Shown here: positions 50,212 through 59,091 of the stretch, piece by piece
How positions within the stretch are numbered: the stretch's first letter is position 1
Layout of the letters: the number at the start of each line of letters is the position of its first letter
NCBI RefSeq assembly: GCF_051535235.1
Contig: NZ_JBPPLZ010000002.1
Location: forward strand, 62,001 to 126,000
Length of the DNA stretch: 64,000 nt
Source of the DNA: Nitrobacter sp051535235
GTDB lineage: Bacteria > Pseudomonadota > Alphaproteobacteria > Rhizobiales > Xanthobacteraceae
Reading direction: 5' to 3'
Made by a program: the position numbers and the translations under genes
The notes under the pieces: generated by a model
Databases searched by the model: none
Told to the model about the DNA's origin: nothing
Seen by the model: only the letters and a program-made list of their open reading frames with translations

Positions 50212-50655
50212 ATGACTATTGAAAGTATTCTGAAGCGGAAGGGTGCCGATGTCACAACCATAGCTCCGGAAGCCAACATTAAGAGGGCGGCAGACTGGCT
50301 TCGTGCAAAGAATATTGGTGCTCTCGTGGTGATGAGTGAGGGCGCAGTTCTTGGTCTCATATCCGAACGTGAAATCGTTCATGCATTTTCTCGCTATGGC
50401 GAGACAGCTGGGTCGATGCTTGTGAGGGAAGTCATGCAACACGGTGTGACAACCGTGTCCCCAGAGGAAAGTATCAATCGTGTGATGAACCGGATGACGC
50501 ACCATCGCGTACGCCACATGCTGGTACTACGCGGTGGAGAGCTGGCTGGTATCGTCAGCATCGGCGACGTGGTCAAGCATCGACTAGAGGACCTCGAGCT
50601 TGAGACGAACGTTCTACGTGATATTACCACGTCGCACATCGACGACTGGCGTTAG
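50212..50655 (+). CDS. CBS-domain pair protein
   Basis: 147 aa from MTIESILKRKGADVTTIAPE, with AGGAGA upstream. Two CBS motifs are visible: 'KRAADWLRAKNIGALVVMSE' with 'VLGLISEREIVHAFSRYG', and 'INRVMNRMTHHRVRHMLVLR' with 'LAGIVSIGDVVKHRLEDL'. Such stand-alone pairs bind adenine nucleotides and sense energy status. It may be in the transcript that begins at riboswitch i. Confidence 0.92.
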   Translation: MTIESILKRKGADVTTIAPEANIKRAADWLRAKNIGALVVMSEGAVLGLISEREIVHAFSRYGETAGSMLVREVMQHGVTTVSPEESINRVMNRMTHHRVRHMLVLRGGELAGIVSIGDVVKHRLEDLELETNVLRDITTSHIDDWR

Positions 50656-50962
50656 CTCATGGACGCCCGTGTATTTCCCGATCGTTCCACTTGAAACCGG
50701 TCTCGCCCGCTCTGTCGAGTCAATGAAAAGTCTAACCCCATCGGTTATTCCATGGGAGCGGCGGCGCGCGGCTCGTGAGACGGAGTGACGCGAGCCCACT
50801 TCCGCCAAAACGCACCTCTTGATCTCAATGAAGTCTCTGTTCAACCCTGGGCAACATCGGGCTGGCTGCACTGACCAACAACTAAGTCAGAGGTGAAGAT
50901 CGGAACCAGCGTCAAGTTAGCTGGTCGACTTTTAGCGCCCATCAATGATGGACGTTGAAGCG
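50656..50962. other. Intergenic region between CBS and FNT genes
   Basis: Convergent 3' ends. I see no convincing gene, riboswitch or T-tailed terminator here. Confidence 0.5.
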
Positions 50963-51781
50963 CTACTCTTTCTGCAAAGTGTGGGTATAGTACCATAGCG
51001 TGCCGTTGAGCACCATCGCGCCGAAGATATTGCCGATGGTAACCGGAATTTGGTTCCAGACCCACCACTCGTAGATGCTCACATTGGCACCCGAGAGAAT
51101 GGCGGTCGGGAAGAGCCACATGTTGACGACTGTGTGCTCGAAGCCCAGCGCAAAGAACATCCCAATAGGGATCCACATCAGTAGCGCGCGGCCCACGGTG
51201 CTGCGTGTGGCCTTGGACATGATGGACCCGAGGCTCACTAGCCAGTTACAGAGAATGCCCTTGCCGATGGCGGCGCACCAGCCAAGAGCACCATAGTGGA
51301 CATAGCTCACCTTAGCCTCGGCGGTCTTGGCGATAACTTTGAGCATGCCGTCCGGGGGGACAGCTCCGCCCTTCGTCAGCGAAAACCACAGAAGCCAAGC
51401 GAACAACAAGCCTCCGATCAGGTTGCCGATCAGCGTCCAGGTCCAGTTGCGAACCAACTGCCACAGCGTAACCGTCCCTGAGTACATGCCGATGGGCATC
51501 GTCGCGAAACTGCCAGTCGCCATCTCCAAACCGAGGAAGCTCAGCGTGACGTAGCCGGCCGGAAACACAAGTCCGGCCGCACCAAGCGGGATGCCGGCGG
51601 CGACCATCGCAAAGGTCACGCAGGCTCCATAGGCCAGAAAAGGCGTACATAGAGAGCCGCGAATGAGAAGGTGAACGATGCCGAACTTGGCCTTCTTGGC
51701 GGCATCGGCAGCCAGCGCAGCCACCATTTCCGACGGCGGAACCGTTTCGATTACAACGCTGGCATTCGCATGATCGGCCAT
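50963..51781 (-). CDS. Formate/nitrite transporter (FNT) family channel
   Basis: 272 aa with about six helices. The FNT pattern is visible in 'IRGSLCTPFLAYGACVTFAM' with 'LGAAGLVFPAGYVTLSFLGL', and the second half in 'VSLGSIMSKATRSTVGRALL', 'FEHTVVNMWLFPTAILSG' (FEHxVANM signature) and 'IPVTIGNIFGAMVLNGTLWY'. FNT channels carry monovalent anions such as formate, nitrite or hydrosulfide, coupled to protons. No riboswitch is directly upstream, although it lies in the fluoride island. Confidence 0.9.
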   Translation of the reverse strand: MADHANASVVIETVPPSEMVAALAADAAKKAKFGIVHLLIRGSLCTPFLAYGACVTFAMVAAGIPLGAAGLVFPAGYVTLSFLGLEMATGSFATMPIGMYSGTVTLWQLVRNWTWTLIGNLIGGLLFAWLLWFSLTKGGAVPPDGMLKVIAKTAEAKVSYVHYGALGWCAAIGKGILCNWLVSLGSIMSKATRSTVGRALLMWIPIGMFFALGFEHTVVNMWLFPTAILSGANVSIYEWWVWNQIPVTIGNIFGAMVLNGTLWYYTHTLQKE

Positions 51782-52022
51782 CGCGTTCCCCCTCGATCTT
51801 TCTGATCGTCGCCGTTCCGGCGATGTCGATTGTTACGCAAATGCATAGCAGTTCTATAGTTATCACGCAACGAACGCGGTGCGATGGCACTTTTATTATG
51901 CTTTGCTTTGAAAGTGCTCGACAATCGATGCTCCTGATATTCGCAAATATCCGTTGATCACTTCGCTCGTTGGAAGTTGAGTGCAGCAGTATTCTTCCGT
52001 TCCTGCATAAAGGGACTACTTC

Positions 52023-52062
52023 ATGGCTGATGACTCCTGCAAACGCTCAGCGTTTGTAGGAG
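52023..52062 (+). promoter_or_regulatory. Partial fluoride-riboswitch-like motif with platform hairpin
   Basis: Only the 3' part of the aptamer is present (ATGGCTGATGACTCCTGC). The 5' strand (GGGATGGAGT) is missing upstream. It overlaps a strong hairpin, CTCCTGCAAACGC paired with GCGTTTGTAGGAG (52034-52062). It looks like a decayed copy 200 bp before the HEAT-repeat gene. Confidence 0.55.
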
Positions 52063-52261
52063 TGTATCTGAGAAGCTCTTCGGCTCGACCTGTGAGCGAA
52101 TTACTGCGGAAGGCTCGTCATGCTGAAAATCGGTTCTCGTCTGCGCTTGTATCGTCGTTGCTGACCGATCACTGCTGCACGGGAATATCTAGATCTTCCG
52201 TGTTGATGTGATCTGCGTCTGGTCGGATACGTGCAAGGCGCTCCCCCTAAGGGAATGGAAG

Positions 52262-53137
52262 ATGACGGCTTCTAACTTCGTGACTAGTTATCCGGATCAG
52301 ACCCTTGATGCGCGCATTGGACGTGCGTTGAATCACTTGACGTCATTCCATGATGGTGACGGTGGTATGGCTGAGATATTGGAGCTTGGAATCGATGCTG
52401 TTCCCGCGCTGACGCAGGTTTTGACACAGCGCGAACCGTCTGGACTCTTTCAAGTTCGATGCCGTGCGGTCGAAGCACTGGCGACGCTCAAGGCATTCTC
52501 TGTTCTCAGCGATTTCCTTCGAAAGCGCCGCGACATTGCTGATCCGGTTGAGCGGCTCGGAGACGATGCGGTTGTCAGTATTGCAGCGCGAGCGATCGCG
52601 CATCTTCGTGAACCTTGGGTCTACGAGTTGCTCGCGGACCTTGCCCACCACCATCCACTTCAGGGAGTTCTCGCCGGGCTCGGGTCGTTCTTCCGCGTTG
52701 ACTCCCTACCTGTCTTCATTGACGCGCTTCAAGAAGACCATCTTCGTTCGACTGCAGAGGCGATTCTTCGAGGCTTTGGGTCCAAGGCTCGTCCTGCCTT
52801 GGTGCTAGTCGCGTTAGAGCCTGGGGAAGGTGCAGGATGGGAAAGCGAATCACATTTGCGTAAGCGTCGGAGCGCGCTCGGAATTCTTTCCGAAGTCGGC
52901 GTGCGATGTCGAGATTGGCCGCGGCTGCGCCTTCTTATCGATGATTCCGATCATCAGGTCGCGCTGCTCGTCTGCGAGATCGGAATTAAGCTTGGTACCG
53001 CCGCAGATCGCGTGCGCGTCGCTGCCAGATTGCGCGACTTGCGATTGACCGCCGACTGGATTCATCGTGAACAGATTGACGAGTTGACGAAATCCTTGTC
53101 CTCTCCACGTATCAAGGGCGATCAGCGCTTGTTGTAG
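52262..53137 (+). CDS. HEAT-repeat protein
   Basis: About 291 aa from MTASNFVTSYPDQTLDARIG; 18 codons upstream are open. It is an all-helical protein with repeated units such as 'QVRCRAVEALATLKAFSVLS', 'ARAIAHLREPWVYELLADLA' and 'RSTAEAILRGFGSKARPALV', the helix-turn-helix pattern of HEAT/PBS-lyase repeats. These are protein-binding scaffolds. It is the last gene of the accessory block before the core-like 53478 gene. Confidence 0.72.
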   Translation: MTASNFVTSYPDQTLDARIGRALNHLTSFHDGDGGMAEILELGIDAVPALTQVLTQREPSGLFQVRCRAVEALATLKAFSVLSDFLRKRRDIADPVERLGDDAVVSIAARAIAHLREPWVYELLADLAHHHPLQGVLAGLGSFFRVDSLPVFIDALQEDHLRSTAEAILRGFGSKARPALVLVALEPGEGAGWESESHLRKRRSALGILSEVGVRCRDWPRLRLLIDDSDHQVALLVCEIGIKLGTAADRVRVAARLRDLRLTADWIHREQIDELTKSLSSPRIKGDQRLL

Positions 53138-53477
53138 GCAGCAGGCAGAAGCAGCCGATGCTGGGCTGGGCACAACCGTGAAAATGAACTCAAACCGGAC
53201 TCATTGAGTGCCCGGTGGACATGCAAGAAATTTCCTTGCTGTCGATCGGCAATCCCTGTCAAAGAACGAATGTTTTCTGATACATTTGCAGGGAATGGCT
53301 CGAGCAGTCACCGACTTCCGCGTCCGCGCGACAATTTTGAGAAAGCCGCGCCGCGCCGATTTTCGCCACATCTCCGGCGTTTTGCCTGATAATTCTGGTC
53401 TCAGGTTATTCGGCATGTTGGCCGCTGTTTGAGAAACTTCGCCGGCCGGTGGCATCCGATCTCAACGGGGGACAGCG
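53138..53477. other. 340-bp intergenic region at the right end of the island
   Basis: No gene with protein-like composition and no repeat was seen. It should hold the promoter of the gene at 53478. I found no copy of the tRNA-Gln 3' end here. Confidence 0.5.
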
Positions 53478-55559
53478 ATGCAGCGTGGAGGCGTTAGCGT
53501 GACGAGCCCTGGACGTCGCTCTTCACGGCTGAGATCGGCAGGACAGGGTGCAGTTTCCGGATTCTCCCGAAAGGCTGGCAGGATAAGCCTCGCCAGCCGG
53601 TTTGCTGCTGCCGCGGCGGCGTCGTTCATTTTCGCGACGGTAGACCCGCCGGCCCAGGCGGCGCCGGGCCCGTGCCATGAGGCGGCCGATTTCTCGATCC
53701 TGCCCTCGCCGTTTGCGCCCTGGAAAGGGGCGCCGCTGCGCGTCATGATCGTCACCGAAAAGCCACTCCGGGGTGTGATTTCGTTGGTCGCGCCCGATGG
53801 AAGCGTGGCGGCCAAATCGTCTGACCGGCATGGTAATGCGCCGTACTCCTGGTTCGCCGAGGTCGCTCAGCCTGCCGCGGGCATGTGGCACGCCACCCTG
53901 ACACTCGACCACGCAACGGCGGGCTGCAGCACGATCAAACGCGATATCTCCGTCAGCGCGCGCAAGCCAAACCCTCTGCCTGTTCCGCCCAATGCCTTCT
54001 GGAAGGTTCGTAACAACTGGAATCACGCGACGGAGTCCTTGTTCTCGGCGTGGATCGAGAAACTGTTCGATGCGCCTCCCGATCAGGATCTGTCCTGGAA
54101 AGTCTGGCATGAAGTCCTGCGCGACCGCTCACGCAATTTCCTGTTCAACTATCTGGGTCGCGGCGAAGATAATGTGCGGACGGGCCTTCGCCCCGACTGC
54201 GCTGATTTCGTATACTTCCTGCGCGCCTATTTTGCCTACAAGATGGGGCTGCCCTTCGGCTACTCCAATTGCTCGCGTGGCACCCACGGCAAGCCGCCCA
54301 AGTGCTTCCAGTGGTTCGACATGGAGCATCCCGAGGTCACCCGTCCGCCACCGCCTCCCGAACAGGAAATCGCGTCGGCTACGACCGCCGCCAACGCCAC
54401 GCCGCCCGGGCAGACGCCTCCTATACTGCAGCCCTTTGTCCCCTTGCAGTCGGCCGAGACGCCCGCGGCTCCGCTGAAGGCGCGGCCAAAGCGGCCGACG
54501 ACGTTCAACGAATATCTTCGGGACGTCGGCGACGTGGTGCATACCGGCGCCGTGCGCGCCACCGCGAACGATGAAAACACCGATTTTTACACTGTCTCGC
54601 TGACCCAGGAAGCGCTCCGCCCGGGCACGGTCTACGCCGACCCATACGGCCACGTGCTGATGCTCGTGCATCGCGTACCGGAGATGAACGGCAAGCCGGG
54701 CGTTTTCCTCGCCGTCGATGCCGAGCCCGACGGCTCGATCACACGAAAGCGTTTCTGGCGTGGCAACTTCCTGTTCGTGCACGATCCTGCGCTGGGCAGC
54801 CCGGGCTTCAAGCACTTTCGGCCGATCGTGCGCGACAAAGGCGGCTCGTTGCGGCGGCTGGCCAACGCCGACATTATCGGCAATCCCCAGTATGCCGATT
54901 TTTCGCTCGATCAATCAAGAATGAGCGCCGAGGATTTTTACGATCACATGGATGACGTGATGTCGCCTGAGCCACTCGATCCCGTGAAAGCGATGACAGA
55001 CGCCATCGAAAGTCTGAATGAACAGGTGAAGACGCGTGTGACCTCGGTTGAAAACGGACGGCAATATCAGGAAAAGCACGCCGGGGAGGTGGCTATGCCC
55101 AACGGCTCCTCGATCTTCGGGACGACGGGAGCCTGGGAGGATTACTCCACTCCGGCGCGCGATTTCCGTTTGTTGATCGCGATCGATGTCGTGCGAGGAT
55201 TTCCCGATCGTGTCATTCGGCGGGCGCCGCACTACGCGATGCCGAAAGACAAGAGCAACGCCGATGTCGAAAGCGAATTGCAAGGGGTGCTTGCCTCCGA
55301 GCTTGCCTCGCGAAAAATATCCTATACGCGCAGCGATGGCTCGCAATGGACGCTTTCGCTCAAGGAGGTCATCGATCGGGCACCACGTTTCGAGATGGCC
55401 TATAATCCGAACGACTGCGTCGAGGTGAGATGGGGCGCATCGGAAGGGAGCGAAGAGGCATCCACGTGCAAGCGGCACGCGTCGCAGGCGCAACGCGAGA
55501 AGATGTCCTCGAAGTACCGAATTTGGTTCCACGAGCGGCACTGGCCGACGAACACCTGA
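53478..55559 (+). CDS. Secreted NlpC/P60-like conserved protein
   Basis: 693 aa. A signal segment occurs at about 45-60 ('FAAAAAASFIFATVDPPAQA'). The middle has a possible cysteine-peptidase pair: Cys in 'LRPDCADFVYFLRAYFAYKM' and His in 'VYADPYGHVLMLVHRVPEMN', the order found in NlpC/P60 or CHAP hydrolases. A Pro/Ala-rich linker lies at about 290-335. The C-terminal part is unknown. It probably acts in the periplasm on cell wall; this is an inference. Confidence 0.65.
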   Translation: MQRGGVSVTSPGRRSSRLRSAGQGAVSGFSRKAGRISLASRFAAAAAASFIFATVDPPAQAAPGPCHEAADFSILPSPFAPWKGAPLRVMIVTEKPLRGVISLVAPDGSVAAKSSDRHGNAPYSWFAEVAQPAAGMWHATLTLDHATAGCSTIKRDISVSARKPNPLPVPPNAFWKVRNNWNHATESLFSAWIEKLFDAPPDQDLSWKVWHEVLRDRSRNFLFNYLGRGEDNVRTGLRPDCADFVYFLRAYFAYKMGLPFGYSNCSRGTHGKPPKCFQWFDMEHPEVTRPPPPPEQEIASATTAANATPPGQTPPILQPFVPLQSAETPAAPLKARPKRPTTFNEYLRDVGDVVHTGAVRATANDENTDFYTVSLTQEALRPGTVYADPYGHVLMLVHRVPEMNGKPGVFLAVDAEPDGSITRKRFWRGNFLFVHDPALGSPGFKHFRPIVRDKGGSLRRLANADIIGNPQYADFSLDQSRMSAEDFYDHMDDVMSPEPLDPVKAMTDAIESLNEQVKTRVTSVENGRQYQEKHAGEVAMPNGSSIFGTTGAWEDYSTPARDFRLLIAIDVVRGFPDRVIRRAPHYAMPKDKSNADVESELQGVLASELASRKISYTRSDGSQWTLSLKEVIDRAPRFEMAYNPNDCVEVRWGASEGSEEASTCKRHASQAQREKMSSKYRIWFHERHWPTNT

Positions 55560-55710
55560 ATCGCGATGGTTTTGGCACGCCTTCAATGTCGTCGAATGGC
55601 CAAAGTGGACCGCCACGACTGACTCATTCCCCGTCCCTCGGGCGCATGAGAGCCTCCGGGGTGCATGAGAAACCCTGAGGGAATTGACTCCAAAGGCAAA
55701 AGGAAAAGCG

Positions 55711-56190
55711 ATGGCAATTGGCAAGAACACTATCTGCCTATGGTACGACAAGGACGCCGAGGCTGCGGCCCGCTTCTACGCAGAGACTTTTCCTGACAGT
55801 TCGGTGAGCGCCGTCCGCCATGCACCCACTGACTATCCGTCCGGCAAGGCGGGCGACGTGCTGATGGTCGAATTCACCGTCGCCGGCATCCCATGCCTCG
55901 GTCTCAATGGCGGCCCCGCGTTCAAACATAGCGAGGCATTCTCGTTCCAGATCGCCACTGACGATCAGGAAGAGACAGACCGCTACTGGAACGCCATTGT
56001 CGGCAATGGCGGCCAGGAAAGCGCATGCGGCTGGTGCAGGGACAAATGGGGCATCTCCTGGCAGATCACGCCGCGCGCGCTGACCGAGGCGATGGCTGCC
56101 GGCGGCGACGAAGCAAAACGCGCGTTCAGTGCGATGATGACCATGAAGAAGATCGACGTCGCCGCGATCGAGAAGGCGCGGCGGGGCTGA
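55711..56190 (+). CDS. VOC-family (PhnB-like) protein
   Basis: 159 aa from MAIGKNTICLWYDKDAEAAA with AAGGA upstream. 'RFYAETFPDSSVSAVRHAPT', 'CLGLNGGPAFKHSEAFSFQI' and 'GWCRDKWGISWQITPRALTE' are typical for PhnB-like vicinal-oxygen-chelate proteins annotated as 3-demethylubiquinone methyltransferase-like. The function is unknown; metal-dependent or binding roles are possible. Confidence 0.85.
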   Translation: MAIGKNTICLWYDKDAEAAARFYAETFPDSSVSAVRHAPTDYPSGKAGDVLMVEFTVAGIPCLGLNGGPAFKHSEAFSFQIATDDQEETDRYWNAIVGNGGQESACGWCRDKWGISWQITPRALTEAMAAGGDEAKRAFSAMMTMKKIDVAAIEKARRG

Positions 56191-56704
56191 CGGTCGCAAA
56201 GTTGAGGGGTGCTGACTCGGATCAGGGACTCATCAATTCGAGTCGAAGGCTTTGGTCGAAGCGCTCGCGCCACGAAAAGGGATTCTGAGCCCTGACTTTC
56301 TCTTCTTGCTGCTTTTCCTTCTCCCGCTTGCGATTCATGAAACCAACGACGTGGGGAGGAAATACTCTCTCTTCCATTCCAGGCCTCCAAAGAAAGGCTC
56401 CGAACTCGAGAAGAACGGAGCCTTTCCAGGACCAGCAACGCGATGCGCGCTGGCACTACTGTTACTTGGAAATAAATCCGGGAGGGGAATTTCGTTCCCG
56501 TCCTAACTTTCGTCTATGAAAAGATCGAGGATTCAGAGAATTCCCTCATCGATTCCATTGCACCCGAGTGATCCATTCATGACATCGTCCACCGCAATGC
56601 AAAAAGGGTGGTAGTTCCATTTGGGCTGTTCGCGCTATAAGGCTGTCGAGCTATATAATTGTGATACGGATCGCCGGCCTGCCGGCGGCAGCTGAACTCC
56701 GGAG
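56191..56704. other. 514-bp intergenic region with stem-loop
   Basis: A perfect inverted repeat AAAGGCTCCG (56393-56402) / CGGAGCCTTT (56416-56425) could end the VOC transcript, although no T run follows. No convincing gene is seen. Confidence 0.5.
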
Positions 56705-56896
56705 ATGCGACAGGTGACCGATTATCGAGTCTACATCCTCAACGACAAGGGCCACATCCAGGGCGACACGCTCATAGTGAGCGCGGACGATCCTCAGGCG
56801 ATCGAAACCGCAAAGAAGATTGTCGGCGCCCGTAACGTGGAATTGTGGGACGGGGAGCGCCTGGTTGGGCGTTTCAAGACGGAGCTTAATAGCTAG
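56705..56896 (+). CDS. Small conserved-type hypothetical protein
   Basis: 63 aa starting MRQVTDYRVYILNDKGHIQG and continuing 'DTLIVSADDPQAIETAKKIV', then 'VELWDGERLVGRFKTELNS'. It resembles short rhizobial proteins of unknown function with a beta-beta-alpha-beta outline. It stands alone. Confidence 0.65.
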   Translation: MRQVTDYRVYILNDKGHIQGDTLIVSADDPQAIETAKKIVGARNVELWDGERLVGRFKTELNS

Positions 56897-57260
56897 TCAG
56901 ATGCTTTAATCCAATCTCCACTACTTCATGCCGGTGAGCAGGGCTCCAGCGCTTGTCTGTCTTGTGGCTGAAAGCGGAGGTCGAAGGTGCATCGTCAATA
57001 CGTGTGCGCCACATCCAAACAGTGCTCATCCAGCGCGTCCGCATGAAGCGCGCTTCGCGGCGCGTCGAGCAGGTTGATCGATGCTTATCCCGTGACTCAT
57101 GCCCCTCGCCGAATTCCGCATCGCGTTCAACTTAGAAGCGCTCCAATTTAACGGGATTGCGGGAAACATCGTTACGGTTTATTCGAGATCGCCATTGAGC
57201 GGCTGATCCTCTCCGGCACCGGGAAAACAGTCAGCGCGGCGCTGCCGTTCGCGAGTCGTT

Positions 57261-57292
57261 GGTGGTGGGTTCCGTCGGTGGTGGGTTCCGTC
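57261..57292 (+). repeat. 16-bp tandem duplication
   Basis: GGTGGTGGGTTCCGTC occurs twice head to tail, 48 bp before the sigma-factor start. It lies in the leader of that gene. Confidence 0.85.
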
Positions 57293-57339
57293 GCGCCGGG
57301 GCGGATCTCGCGGAGGGAGGTCGTACGGGATCGCTTGCG

Positions 57340-57855
57340 ATGAAGGATGGGGAAATCAGCCACGGCGTTTACCTGTCGCATCGCGCGGCGCTGATTGACT
57401 ACGTCGCTCCGATCCTTGGGTCGCGCGAAGCCGCCGAGGATATCGTTCAGGACGCATTTTTGCGTTTCGTGCCGGAGCGGATTCGATCGGTCACACCTGA
57501 ACAGACCCTCGCCTATCTCTACCGTATCGTACGTAATCTGGCGTTCGATGTTCTACGCCGCCGCAAGGTCGAAACGCGAGAACTGGCGCAGGACGTGCCG
57601 TTTTGGGCGACGCTGCGGACGGAAGCCACGCCGGAAGAAAATCTTCTTCTCTCTGACAACGTGCGGAGCGTGTCGCGCGTTATGGCGGATCTGACCCCGG
57701 AGGCCCGAATCGCCGTCGAAATGCACCGGTTGGGCGGCTATACGCTCGGGGAAGTCGCCGAGCATCTTGGCATCTCGGTCGCCACCGCGCATCGGCACGT
57801 ACGGGGCGCCATGATGCGGATTGCAATGGCGCTCGACACACCCGACGAGGCGTGA
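57340..57855 (+). CDS. ECF sigma factor, FecI-like
   Basis: 171 aa from MKDGEISHGVYLSHRAALID. Region 2 has 'AAEDIVQDAFLRFVPERI' and 'AYLYRIVRNLAFDVLRRRKV'; region 4 has 'RIAVEMHRLGGYTLGEVAEH' with 'ATAHRHVRGAMMRIAMAL'. It is followed by fecR-like and TonB-receptor genes, the classical cell-surface signalling arrangement for iron uptake. The 443-bp region before it holds no other convincing gene. Confidence 0.92.
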   Translation: MKDGEISHGVYLSHRAALIDYVAPILGSREAAEDIVQDAFLRFVPERIRSVTPEQTLAYLYRIVRNLAFDVLRRRKVETRELAQDVPFWATLRTEATPEENLLLSDNVRSVSRVMADLTPEARIAVEMHRLGGYTLGEVAEHLGISVATAHRHVRGAMMRIAMALDTPDEA

Positions 57856-57955
57856 AAAGAAATTCCAGGCTAATCGTCTATTCGGTCGAGAGCAGGCTTT
57901 TCGGATCGCTCCGGTTCGACAGGCGGATTGGACGATAGCTGGAGGATCAGAGTGT

Positions 57956-58963
57956 TTGGTCGCGCACGACGATAAATCGGATCCGATACTTGAAGAGGCG
58001 ATGGACTGGCTGCTGCGGTTGAACGCGGCTTCTCAGGATTCTGCGTTAGCGTGCGAATTCGAAAATTGGCTCGCGCAGTCGCCGGAACATCGGATCGCCT
58101 GGCAGAAGGCCCGGCGCACCTGGCGCGTGATGCGGGAGGTGCCTCCGGTCTACGAGCACGTATGGCGCCGCGAAGACCCCCGGGGCATCACGATCGGTTC
58201 CAGCCGGCGGGTTTCTTCGCTGCGGTCTCGATCACATTGGGGACGGCGGGCGGTTGCCGCCAGCATCGGCCTGGCGGCGTGCGTCGTCATCGCGCTGAAC
58301 TACCCCGCATTATCGGTGCGTTTGCAGGCGGATTATGCCACGGGCACGGCCGAAACGCGCACGGTGCACCTGATCGACGGGACCAGCGTCGAGCTCGCTG
58401 CGGACAGCGCCATCAAGATTGACATGGCGAAAGGAGAACGGCGGGTAACTCTGCTGGCGGGGGAGGCGTTTTTTGACGTCACCCACGATGCGGCGCGCCC
58501 CTTCGTTGTCGCGGCGGCCGGCGTCGATGTGATCGATCTCGGCACTGCCTTCAATGTGCAGCTGTCAGCGACGGGCACAAGCGTGGAACTGTCGCGCGGA
58601 TCGGTGTCGGTGGCTTTACCCAAAAAGGCTACGAACGAGATGGTCCTGGTGCCGGGCGAAGCGGTGGTGGTGGACCGCAGCACGGGCGCGATGCAAAAGA
58701 GCACGATCGCGCAAGACGACATCGCGGCGTGGCGCGACGGAAAGCTCTTCGTCAACGATGTGCCGATCGCTACGGTCATCGAGCAGTTGCAGCGCTATCA
58801 CCGGGCATGGATCACGATCCCGGACAGGGATCTGGGACAGCAAAAAGTCACGGGACTTTACGATCTCCGCCATCCCGACAGGGCATTGCGGGCGCTTGTC
58901 GAGCCCTATGGCGGCACCGTGCGCACGGTCGCACCTTATGTGCGGTTAATTACCCGTTTTTGA
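57956..58963 (+). CDS. FecR-like anti-sigma/signal transducer
   Basis: The frame is open from 57821, overlapping the sigma gene, but a TTG at 57956 after GGAGG starts the conserved part (LVAHDDKSDPILEEAMDWLL, about 335 aa). N-terminal DUF4880 ('CEFENWLAQSPEHRIAWQKA'), one membrane helix ('RRAVAASIGLAACVVIALNY'), the FecR domain ('LLAGEAFFDVTHDAARPFVV') and a C-terminal secretin-like region. It passes the receptor signal to the sigma factor. The start is uncertain. Confidence 0.9.
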   Translation: MVAHDDKSDPILEEAMDWLLRLNAASQDSALACEFENWLAQSPEHRIAWQKARRTWRVMREVPPVYEHVWRREDPRGITIGSSRRVSSLRSRSHWGRRAVAASIGLAACVVIALNYPALSVRLQADYATGTAETRTVHLIDGTSVELAADSAIKIDMAKGERRVTLLAGEAFFDVTHDAARPFVVAAAGVDVIDLGTAFNVQLSATGTSVELSRGSVSVALPKKATNEMVLVPGEAVVVDRSTGAMQKSTIAQDDIAAWRDGKLFVNDVPIATVIEQLQRYHRAWITIPDRDLGQQKVTGLYDLRHPDRALRALVEPYGGTVRTVAPYVRLITRF

Positions 58964-59091
58964 ATTGCTCCAGTCTCGCCTTGACGCCTGAGAATAAAGC
59001 GGCGGGCGGTGAAAAAAGCTTGTGAGCTAATCGTCTTTGGTCCGGAAACGCATGCGCGGGGGCGATGCGTCTGTTCGAGGAATAAAGACCA

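Noticed and set aside
23868..53137. CLC-F (EriC-F) fluoride antiporter gene
   Set aside because: No frame with the CLC selectivity-filter motifs was seen; CrcB is the only clear fluoride exporter here.
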